NCBI GenBank assembly: GCA_022511505.1
Contig: JAFLTK010000142.1
Location: forward strand, 1-26,507
Length of the DNA stretch: 26,507 nucleotides
Origin: Muribaculaceae bacterium
GTDB lineage: Bacteria > Bacteroidota > Bacteroidia > Bacteroidales > Muribaculaceae
Reading direction: 5' to 3'
The notes beneath the pieces were generated by a model that was given only the letters and a program-made list of their open reading frames with translations, made no database searches and was not told the origin of the DNA. The position numbers and the translations under genes are program-made. Within the stretch, counting starts at the first letter, position 1. Every line of letters begins with the position of its first letter. Shown piece by piece: positions 1-5,498 of this stretch.

Positions 1-337
1 ATTGGCCGCGCTCGACCACCAAAGCCGACGGGATAGCGACCGTGTTGTAGAGATTACGCGAAACTGAGTCGCCATAAATCGGAGTCAGTTCCCACCATTT
101 TCTATGGGCAATATTGACCGGAAAACCTAACGGAACACTGCTCCAGAGTTCGGCGATTGCATCGTCAAGTTCGATAGCCGACACAAGTTTGCACGGACGA
201 TAGGATGCAGCAACTGCCTCCTTTAACTCGGCGCCGGCTTTTCCTGCGAGAGATGTATCGGCATGCGATGTCACAAAGAACGATGCCGCAACCATCGCCG
301 CGACAAACATTTTCTTTGTAGATTCAGTCAATCTCAT
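1..337 (-). CDS. Secreted endonuclease-I-like protein, N-terminal part (partial)
   Basis: The reading frame is open from an ATG at 337 to the window edge, giving 112 codons, so the C-terminal part is missing. The first 26 residues form a signal peptide: MRLTESTKK, then a hydrophobic run ending TSHA, so the protein is exported. The mature part begins with GKAGAELKEAVAASYRP, which resembles the start of Bacteroidales endonuclease-I-like proteins. Further on, HRKWW and RNLYNTVAIPSA could be the degenerate 'REH..KSW' and 'DLHNLYP' segments of that family. The nuclease assignment is inference from weak resemblance, and the catalytic His is not clearly placed. It follows the rplI terminator on the same strand, and no consensus promoter was found in front of it. 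Confidence 0.5.
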   Translation of the reverse strand, partial: MRLTESTKKMFVAAMVAASFFVTSHADTSLAGKAGAELKEAVAASYRPCKLVSAIELDDAIAELWSSVPLGFPVNIAHRKWWELTPIYGDSVSRNLYNTVAIPSALVVERGQ

Positions 338-357
338 GTCTTATACACGTTACCAAG

Positions 358-407
358 AAAAAAGTCACCCGCAACCGTCGGTATTAGCCGGGTCGCGGGT
401 GACTTTT
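358..407 (-). terminator. Rho-independent terminator after rplI
   Basis: GTCACCCGC (364-372) pairs with GCGGGTGAC (395-403), extended by four A-T pairs. On the minus strand the hairpin ends in a run of six T. It lies 58 nt after the rplI stop. A T-tract on the other side makes it potentially bidirectional. Confidence 0.9.
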
Positions 408-465
408 ATCATAATGTAAGTTGTATCTATGCTGAAACGGGTCGTCGACCCATATTCATCAAAAA

Positions 466-909
466 TTATTCAGCGACAACTTCAAAGGGAACTTCAACAG
501 CCACTTCCTTGTGGAAACGGATAGTAGCGGTGTAGTTGCCAACTTCCTTGACAGCCTCTTTGATAAAGATGTTTTTGCGGTCAACGTTGTGGCCAAGTTT
601 CTCGAGAGCCTCGGCAATCTGGATGTTGTTGACCGAGCCAAAGATAGTACCGGTAGAACTGGTCTTAGCGCCGATAGTCAGAGCAACACCTTCGAGGGCA
701 GCGGCGGCAGCCTCGGCGTCGGCCTTGATTTGAGCGAGTTTGTGGGCGCGCTGGCGCTGGTTTTCGGCGAGAATCTTCAGAGCCGACTCAGTAGCGATAA
801 CAGCCTTACCCTGCGGGATAAGATAGTTGCGGGCATAACCCTTCTTCACGTCAACGACATCGTCCTTGTAACCGAGGCCGGTGACATCTTCTTTCAAAAT
901 GATCTGCAT
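466..909 (-). CDS. rplI: Large ribosomal subunit protein bL9
   Basis: This is a 147-residue protein of normal bL9 length. It opens with MQIILKEDVTGLGYKDD and continues with GYARNYLIPQGKA, the conserved N-terminal rRNA-binding domain. An Ala/Lys-rich connecting helix (about 48-75) leads to the C-terminal domain, which contains GSVNNIQIAEAL. bL9 binds 23S rRNA near the L1 stalk and influences frame maintenance and ribosome spacing. It is the last gene of rpsF-rpsR-rplI, starts 21 nt after rpsR, and is followed by a strong terminator. A weak AGGA lies only 4 nt before the ATG. Confidence 0.97.
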   Translation of the reverse strand: MQIILKEDVTGLGYKDDVVDVKKGYARNYLIPQGKAVIATESALKILAENQRQRAHKLAQIKADAEAAAAALEGVALTIGAKTSSTGTIFGSVNNIQIAEALEKLGHNVDRKNIFIKEAVKEVGNYTATIRFHKEVAVEVPFEVVAE

Positions 910-930
910 AATTCCTACGGGGTTTAAAGG

Positions 931-1197
931 TTATTTCATCAAGTCGGTTACATAGGGGAGCAGTGCCAAGTGACGGGCACGCTTAACAGCCTGAGCGACG
1001 CGGCGCTGGAACTTCAATGAAGTGCCGGTGATGCGACGGGGCAGGATTTTACCCTGCTCGTTGAGGAACTTCTTGAGGAATTCGGGATCTTTGTAGTCGA
1101 TATATTTGATACCGCTTCTTTTGAAACGGCAATATTTTTTCTTCTTAACGTCGACCGACAGGGGGGTAAGATAACGGATTTCTGATTGCTGTGCCAT
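931..1197 (-). CDS. rpsR: Small ribosomal subunit protein bS18
   Basis: This is an 88-residue bS18 with the conserved blocks KKKYCRFKRSGIKYIDYKD, GKILPRRITGTS and KRARHLALLPY. bS18 sits on the 30S platform as a heterodimer with bS6, whose gene lies directly upstream. The start is ATG at 1197, three nt after the rpsF stop. Unusually for this window, a textbook Shine-Dalgarno (AAGGAG) lies 9 nt upstream, inside the last codons of rpsF (see its own entry). In Bacteroidetes, bS18, bS6 and bS21 form the pocket that sequesters the 16S anti-SD tail, so this site could be regulatory. Confidence 0.97.
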   Translation of the reverse strand: MAQQSEIRYLTPLSVDVKKKKYCRFKRSGIKYIDYKDPEFLKKFLNEQGKILPRRITGTSLKFQRRVAQAVKRARHLALLPYVTDLMK

Positions 1198-1200
1198 AAC

Positions 1201-1584
1201 TTAGTTCTCCTTTACTTCTTCGGTTACTTCAACTTCAACTTTGGGAGTCTCAACCTTGGCGGTCTTGTTGCGACGCTTTGCGGCATACTCGGCAGCAAAC
1301 TTGTCAAGGCGGAAAGTCAAGAAACGGATAACGCGTTCATCGCGACGATAGGCGATTTCGAGTTTCTTAACAACTTCGGGATTTGCGTCAAACTCCACGA
1401 GGGTATAGAAACCGGTAGATTTCTTCTGGATAGGATAAGCGAGTTTACGCAGGCCCCAGAGTTCTTCGTTGACGATGGTGGCGCCGTTGTCGGTCAACAC
1501 CTTCTCAAACTTTTCTACCGCTTCCTTCATCTGAGCATCAGACAAAACGGGAGTTAAAATGAAAACGGTTTCGTAATGATTCAT
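1201..1584 (-). CDS. rpsF: Small ribosomal subunit protein bS6
   Basis: This is a 127-residue bS6 beginning MNHYETVFILTPVLSD, the family's usual N-terminus. It continues with GATIVNEELWGLRKLAYPIQKK, STGFYTLVEFDA and RRDERVIRFLTFRLDK. The frame stays open for 22 further codons upstream, but those precede the conserved start and overlap the promoter, so ATG at 1584 was chosen. The C-terminal tail (about 100-127) is charged and low-complexity (KVETPKVEVEVTEEVKEN). It is the first gene of rpsF-rpsR-rplI. bS6 pairs with bS18 on the 30S platform. The predicted leader is only about 25 nt, too short for a classical bS6:bS18-binding leader. Confidence 0.97.
   Translation of the reverse strand: MNHYETVFILTPVLSDAQMKEAVEKFEKVLTDNGATIVNEELWGLRKLAYPIQKKSTGFYTLVEFDANPEVVKKLEIAYRRDERVIRFLTFRLDKFAAEYAAKRRNKTAKVETPKVEVEVTEEVKEN
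1205..1213 (-). promoter_or_regulatory. Strong Shine-Dalgarno of rpsR inside rpsF
   Basis: Read on the minus strand, AAAGGAGAA ends eight bases before the rpsR ATG, leaving 9 nt between AGGAG and ATG. It is built from the Lys-Glu-Asn codons AAG GAG AAC that end rpsF. None of the other starts I checked in the window has a comparable motif at this distance. Confidence 0.7.
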
Positions 1585-1615
1585 AATTAAATAAATGTTT
1601 ATTTGAAAATCAGCC

Positions 1616-1647
1616 GCAAAGGTAAGGACTTTTTTGGTATTGTGCAA
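1616..1647 (-). promoter_or_regulatory. Promoter of rpsF-rpsR-rplI
   Basis: On the minus strand TTG (1647-1645) is followed by 20 nt and TACCTTTGC (1624-1616). This matches the Bacteroidetes primary-sigma pattern TTG-N20-TAnnTTTG exactly. Transcription would start about 25 nt before the rpsF ATG. Confidence 0.85.
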
Positions 1648-1700
1648 CACCGGGTTGACCTAAATTCATCCTTTTGGGCGCTTTTTTGTAAAAAAATCAA

Positions 1701-1738
1701 AAAAACCTGAGGCTGAGCGTTGTCAACCTCAAGTTTTT
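1701..1738 (-). terminator. Terminator after the small ORF at 1775-1960
   Basis: AAAACCTGAGG (1702-1712) pairs with CCTCAAGTTTT (1727-1737) with one C-A mismatch. On the minus strand a long T-rich run follows. It sits 37 nt past the stop of the small ORF and before the rpsF promoter, so it isolates that ORF from the ribosomal operon. Confidence 0.75.
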
Positions 1739-1774
1739 ATAAAATCCAATTCTATTTTCAGGTGTCAAACGGGT

Positions 1775-1960
1775 TTAGTTGAGAACCATACCACCAATGA
1801 CTCCAAGGCTGCGCTCGTGCTGGTAGCAGCGAGCAAACTGTCGAAGAAAATCAAGCGTTGCCTTTCGCGGGCCGCGATTCTCGTTCGTTTCGGGGACTTC
1901 CCGAACAGTCAAATTTAAATTGTTCATAGATTCAAGAGTAGTGGTAGACTTTTTCTGCAT
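1775..1960 (-). CDS. Small conserved-looking protein, function unknown
   Basis: This is a 61-residue ORF from ATG at 1960; a second ATG at 1927 would give 50 residues (MNNLNLTVREV...). The C-terminal half contains RKATLDFLRQFARCYQHE and ends GGMVLN. The segment 'TLxFLRQFARxY' with an Asn C-terminus recalls short uncharacterised Bacteroidales proteins (from memory, not searched). There are no transmembrane helices and no signal peptide, and it is rich in Arg/Gln/Glu. Support for a real gene is the terminator 37 nt downstream and its position between two well-delimited transcription units. No consensus promoter was found upstream. Confidence 0.6.
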   Translation of the reverse strand: MQKKSTTTLESMNNLNLTVREVPETNENRGPRKATLDFLRQFARCYQHERSLGVIGGMVLN

Positions 1961-2337
1961 AGGCAAGCGGGTTTAAGGTTAAGGGAAAAAAGGATTGGAG
2001 TCAAGACGCAGAACATCAACATCTCTGCCATCCTGACATTTTAGAAACGTGACATGACACTCGTTTATTATATATGACACAAACTTTTAACACTTTAGAT
2101 TGTGAAAAAACATTAACAACCACCCGTGCCCACCGTCAAAAAAGTTATAGATTGTTGCCTTTGTGCTAAAAAACATAAAAATAAAGCACCCGGTATTGCA
2201 TGGCTCGATTTTTGTTTCTAATTTTGCAACAGAAAGCGGACCCAACAGAACCCGCAACGTAAATCAAATTAATTAACCACAAAATCCTATCGCCTATAGA
2301 AACAGTTCTACTCTAACCTAAAAATAGAAGATAGAAA
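1961..2337. other. 377-nt spacer between small ORF and sigma factor
   Basis: This is a divergent AT-rich spacer. It holds the sigma-factor promoter (2196-2227) and about 100 nt of predicted leader. Near 2000-2037 an imperfect hairpin is possible: GTCA pairs with TGAC, and GCAGA (2008-2012) with TCTGC (2024-2028), separated by internal loops. It lies upstream of the small ORF on the minus strand. GTGCT (2164-2168) may also pair with AGCAC near 2184. I see no further ORF or known RNA gene. Confidence 0.5.
2196..2227 (+). promoter_or_regulatory. Promoter of the ECF sigma factor operon
   Basis: TTG (2196-2198), 20 nt, then TAATTTTGC (2219-2227), an exact TTG-N20-TAnnTTTG match. The expected start near 2234 gives a leader of about 100 nt. 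The sequence fits the housekeeping sigma factor, so the gene may not depend mainly on its own product. Confidence 0.85.
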
Positions 2338-2928
2338 ATGCAAATACTCAGCAAGCAGACCGACGAGCAGTTGGTTAACGCTTATGCCGGCGGAAATGAC
2401 AAGGCCTTTGACACTCTTTTACAGCGTCATCAGTCTCGCCTATTTTCCTATATAATGCAGATTGTCAAGAGTAAAGACCTTGCCGACGACATTTTCCAAG
2501 AAACCTTTGTCAAAGCAATTATGACGATGCGCCAGGGCCGCTATACAGATAACGGCAAATTTTCATCGTGGCTCACCCGCATTGCCCACAACCTAATTAT
2601 CGATTACTTCCGCCAAGGAAAGAATCAGAACACAGTGTCGACCGACGACGAAAACGTTGACCTGCTCAATCGCAAAGACCTTTCGGACGGCACCATAGAA
2701 GACTTTATCATCAACGACAACATCAACGACGACATCCGCCGCTTGATGAAATCGCTCCCGGATACCCAACGCGAAGTCCTTGAGATGAGGTTCTACAAAA
2801 ATATGTCATTTAAAGAGATAGCCGACGCTACAGCAGTCAGCATCAACACCGCGCTCGGCCGCATGCGTTACGCCATTCTTAACATGCGCCGCATAGCCAA
2901 AGAAAATAATATAGTACTGTCACTCTAA
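2338..2928 (+). CDS. ECF-family RNA polymerase sigma factor
   Basis: This is a 196-residue sigma-70-type protein with only regions 2 and 4. Region 2 (about 25-92) contains DLADDIFQETFVKA and the -10 recognition segment FSSWLTRIAHNLIIDYFR. An acidic linker (about 98-135) follows. Region 4 (about 138-190) contains LPDTQREVLEMRFYKNMSFKEIA and the helix-turn-helix VSINTALGRMRYAILNMRR. It directs core RNA polymerase to a subset of promoters. No anti-sigma factor with a ZAS domain or a FecR-like partner lies beside it. The next gene, 18 nt downstream, is a zinc-ribbon TM2 protein. Which regulon it controls cannot be read from the sequence. Confidence 0.92.
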   Translation: MQILSKQTDEQLVNAYAGGNDKAFDTLLQRHQSRLFSYIMQIVKSKDLADDIFQETFVKAIMTMRQGRYTDNGKFSSWLTRIAHNLIIDYFRQGKNQNTVSTDDENVDLLNRKDLSDGTIEDFIINDNINDDIRRLMKSLPDTQREVLEMRFYKNMSFKEIADATAVSINTALGRMRYAILNMRRIAKENNIVLSL

Positions 2929-2946
2929 AAAAACGTTTCAAGAAAA

Positions 2947-3360
2947 ATGAGCATGATACCATGTCCTCGTTGCGGAGAACGCATTGATAGCCAGGCAACA
3001 AAATGCCCCTATTGCCGCTCGTGGATAAGAAACAGCCAAACCGGACCCACGCCGCCGCCACAATTTGACGGAAACTACCTGCAGTCGCCCTTTGAACGCA
3101 ATGAACTATTTGCCGAGTCACCTGAAGGTCGCAACCGCGGTCTCTGCGCCTTGTTTGCATTCCTACTCGGCACTCTCGGTATCCAATACTTCTACATCGG
3201 CAAAACTACCGCCGGCGTGATATGCTTGCTCGTGACCTTGTTCTCTTGTGGCACAATCACTCAGATACTTGGCTTCGTACAAGGCATTATCATGCTTACT
3301 CAATCTAACGAAGAGTGGCGCCGCCGCTACCTGCTCAATCCCTCGACATTCCCCTTCTAA
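2947..3360 (+). CDS. Zinc-ribbon TM2-domain membrane protein
   Basis: This is a 137-residue protein. The N-terminus carries two CxxC pairs, C6/C9 (CPRCG) and C20/C23 (CPYCRSW), a zinc-ribbon fold. A Pro-rich linker (31-60) precedes a TM2 domain: one helix at about 66-84, the turn GIQYFYIGKTTAG, and a second helix at about 88-117. TM2 proteins are small inner-membrane proteins of mostly unknown function. It is cotranscribed with the ECF sigma gene and followed by a terminator. A second ATG at 2953 would remove only two residues. A link to sigma control is possible from position alone; the zinc pairs do not match the HxxxCxxC anti-sigma motif. Confidence 0.88.
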   Translation: MSMIPCPRCGERIDSQATKCPYCRSWIRNSQTGPTPPPQFDGNYLQSPFERNELFAESPEGRNRGLCALFAFLLGTLGIQYFYIGKTTAGVICLLVTLFSCGTITQILGFVQGIIMLTQSNEEWRRRYLLNPSTFPF

Positions 3361-3391
3361 AATACATGTTAGAAAGGAATTTAGATAATTG

Positions 3392-3424
3392 ATAGGCAAC
3401 CCCATTCTGAGGTTGCTTATTTTT
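3392..3424 (+). terminator. Terminator after the sigma/TM2 operon
   Basis: ATAGGCAACC (3392-3401) pairs with GGTTGCTTAT (3411-3420) around a 9-nt loop, with one G-U pair, followed by TTTTT. It lies 31 nt after the TM2 stop. Confidence 0.85.
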
Positions 3425-3492
3425 ATAATTTACCTTGGGTTAAGTTCTTTATCATAGCCCAAAGGATTTCTTAACAATTTTTTGAAATTTGG

Positions 3493-3518
3493 TATGGTCG
3501 CCATAAATTGCGTCCATA
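3493..3518. repeat. Imperfect inverted repeat in convergent spacer
   Basis: TATGGTCGC (3493-3501) and GCGTCCATA (3510-3518) pair at 8 of 9 positions around an 8-nt loop. No T-tract follows on either strand, so it is not a standard terminator. The spacer 3425-3594 shows no gene. Confidence 0.45.
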
Positions 3519-3561
3519 TAATCCAATGACAATCCGAATTATAGGCGGAAAATGATGCGCT

Positions 3562-3575
3562 GACATGTCGTGTCC
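3562..3575. repeat. GACATGTC-core repeat, 3' copy
   Basis: GACATGTCGTGTCC contains the 8-bp palindrome GACATGTC. It matches 12 of 13 bases of the right part of the 18-bp palindrome at 7446-7463. The left arm is not conserved here. It lies 20 nt beyond the stop of the lipoprotein gene. Confidence 0.5.
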
Positions 3576-3594
3576 TTTCTCCGGGCGTCGCTGT

Positions 3595-4179
3595 TCAGGG
3601 GTTGATGCGGGCGACGTCGAGGTAGTAGAAGGAGAGGTAGGGGATGCTGTCGGTGGCGACTCGCTCGGCAATGCGGCGGCGGTAGTCGGCCATGCGGTCG
3701 TGGATATTGTCGATGTTTTCCTGACCGTGAACACGGCGGTCGGTGCGGCATCGGCCTGCGGTACAATCGGCGTGTTGCGCGGCCTCGGCTCCTTTCTCGG
3801 CGGATATGGTGTTGACCTTGGCTTCGTGGCGTTGCTCAATGATGCTGATGTTGGTCTCGCTGACGCGCTCTTCGCGAAGTATGCCTTTGAGTACCAGAGT
3901 CTTGTCGAGCAACTCGCGGGGGAAACGGCCACCAATATATGGTGTAGCGTCACACCATAGCAGGCCCGTGTCGTTGTTGCCCACAATGAATAGTTTGTTG
4001 CCGGTGCCTGAGCAGATGTGGACACAGCGACCGCTGACCTCAATCTCGCGGTCGACATATTTCTCGGGGTTGGCAAGAACCGAGTCTACCGGAAGAACTT
4101 CCTCGGTCACGCTACCCGCTCCCGACGAGCACGCCGCGAGCAAGATGCAAAGTGCAGATAGTATAGCGATGGGTTTCAA
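3595..4179 (-). CDS. Predicted lipoprotein with OB-fold-like domain
   Basis: This is a 194-residue protein with a lipoprotein signal: hydrophobic residues 4-16, then the lipobox LLAAC with Cys17 as acylation site. Residues 30-110 (VLANPEKYVDREIEVSGRC, then NKLFIVG and LVLKGILREER) have the alternating strand pattern of Bacteroidetes OB-fold (tRNA_anti-like) lipoproteins. Cys residues at GRCVHICSG and LLWCD may bind metal or form disulfides. The rest is polar and ends LSFYYLDVARINP. The start is TTG at 4179: no in-frame ATG or GTG precedes it before the ribBA stop, and the signal peptide begins there. It is the last gene after lptFG and ribBA, 42 nt downstream of ribBA. Function is unknown. 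Confidence 0.75.
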   Translation of the reverse strand: MKPIAILSALCILLAACSSGAGSVTEEVLPVDSVLANPEKYVDREIEVSGRCVHICSGTGNKLFIVGNNDTGLLWCDATPYIGGRFPRELLDKTLVLKGILREERVSETNISIIEQRHEAKVNTISAEKGAEAAQHADCTAGRCRTDRRVHGQENIDNIHDRMADYRRRIAERVATDSIPYLSFYYLDVARINP

Positions 4180-4221
4180 GGGGGTGGATGATAGTGGGTG
4201 GGGTGGTAGTAGTGGATGGAT

Positions 4222-5436
4222 TCAGTCGACTTTGTGGAGGTCGTGGCCCATGCGCTCTTTCTTTGTGTGCATATAGCGCAGGTTATAGCGGTTGGGCTCT
4301 ACCTCGATGGGGACGTTTTCAACGACTTTCAGCCCGTAGCCTTCGAGGCCTATGCGCTTGATGGGGTTGTTGGTCATCAGTCGCATTTTGGTGACACCGA
4401 GGCGGCGCAGAATTTGGGCACCGACGCCATAGTCACGTTCGTCGGCCTTGTGGCCAAGATGCAGATTGGCATCGACCGTGTCGAGTCCTTCTTCCTGAAG
4501 TTTGTAGGCGCGGATTTTTTCCATAAGACCGATTCCGCGGCCCTCCTGATTGAGGTAGACAATAACGCCACGGCCCTCTTTTTCAATCATTTGCATTGCC
4601 TTGTGGAGTTGGTCGCCACAATCACAGCGCTTGGAAGCGAAGATGTCGCCGGTGGCGCAAGACGAGTGGACGCGCACAAGCACCGGGTCGCCGGGGTTAA
4701 TCTCACCCTTGACGAGGGCGATGTGTTCCAAGCCGTTGTCGTTCTGGCGGAATGGGATGAGCGAGAAATGGCCGTAGGCGGTTGGCATATCGACTTTAAC
4801 ACCCTCCTCGACGAGCGACTCGTGCTCGATGCGATAAGAGATGAGGTCGCGGATAGAGATTAGTTTGAGCCCCCACTGGTCGGCTTTTTCGCGCAACTGT
4901 GGGAGACGGGCCATGGTGCCGTCCTCGTTGAGAATCTCGATGAGCGAGGCGGCTGGACGCAGTCCGGCGAGGCGCGCGAGGTCAACGGCGGCCTCGGTGT
5001 GGCCGGCGCGCTTGAGCACACCTTGGTCCTGGGCATAAAGGGGGTGGACATGGCCCGGACGGCCGAACGTCTCGGGGGTAGAGGCGGGGTCGGCGAGGGC
5101 GCGGATGGTGGCGGCGCGGTCGTGGGCAGACACGCCGGTGGTGCAACCCTCGAGTTTGTCGACGGTGACGGTGAACGGCGTCCCGAGCATCGAGGTATTG
5201 TCTTTAACCTGATGGGTCAACTTGAGTTCGTTGCAACGAGAGATGGTGACCGGGGCACAGAGTTCGCCGCGGGCGTTGGTAATCATGAAATTAACATCAT
5301 CGGCCGTCACTTTCTCGGCGGCAATGATGAGGTCGCCCTCGTTCTCGCGGTCTTCGTCGTCGACAACGATGACAAAACGTCCCTGAGCAAAGTCGCGGAT
5401 AGCGTCTTCTATACTGTCAAGTTTTATGTCGTTCAT
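4222..5436 (-). CDS. ribBA: Bifunctional DHBP synthase / GTP cyclohydrolase II
   Basis: This 404-residue fusion carries out both entry steps of riboflavin synthesis. The N-terminal DHBP synthase (about 5-200) makes dihydroxybutanone phosphate from ribulose 5-phosphate. It shows the acidic metal-binding segment DDEDRENEGD (26-35), GRPGHVHPL (125-133) and AGHTEAAVDL (144-153). The C-terminal GTP cyclohydrolase II (about 207-380) carries the zinc cysteines C260, C271 and C273 in SCATGDIFASKRCDCG, then QEGRGIGL (297-304). Both halves look complete. It sits 62 nt after lptFG and 42 nt before the lipoprotein gene. No FMN riboswitch is visible upstream; that gap holds a hairpin repeat instead. Confidence 0.97.
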   Translation of the reverse strand: MNDIKLDSIEDAIRDFAQGRFVIVVDDEDRENEGDLIIAAEKVTADDVNFMITNARGELCAPVTISRCNELKLTHQVKDNTSMLGTPFTVTVDKLEGCTTGVSAHDRAATIRALADPASTPETFGRPGHVHPLYAQDQGVLKRAGHTEAAVDLARLAGLRPAASLIEILNEDGTMARLPQLREKADQWGLKLISIRDLISYRIEHESLVEEGVKVDMPTAYGHFSLIPFRQNDNGLEHIALVKGEINPGDPVLVRVHSSCATGDIFASKRCDCGDQLHKAMQMIEKEGRGVIVYLNQEGRGIGLMEKIRAYKLQEEGLDTVDANLHLGHKADERDYGVGAQILRRLGVTKMRLMTNNPIKRIGLEGYGLKVVENVPIEVEPNRYNLRYMHTKKERMGHDLHKVD

Positions 5437-5447
5437 AATTTTTTATA

Positions 5448-5475
5448 TTCAACTTTTCGCTTCGCTCAAGTTGAA
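5448..5475 (-). repeat. Hairpin repeat element, copy 1
   Basis: On the minus strand TTCAACTT pairs with AAGTTGAA around the loop GAGCGAAGCGAA. It is almost the same as the element at 13490-13517. Both are preceded by AT-rich sequence with TAAACTCT. It lies in the lptFG-ribBA gap, just before the ribBA start. Confidence 0.75.
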
Positions 5476-5498
5476 GGTTATAGTTTAGAGTTTATAGT

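Noticed and set aside
1585..1615. bS6:bS18-binding leader of rpsF
   Set aside because: Only about 25 nt are transcribed before the ATG and no CCG-loop hairpin is visible.
2947..3020. TM2 protein as a classical zinc anti-sigma factor
   Set aside because: The cysteines form two CxxC pairs; the HxxxCxxC motif of ZAS anti-sigma proteins is absent.
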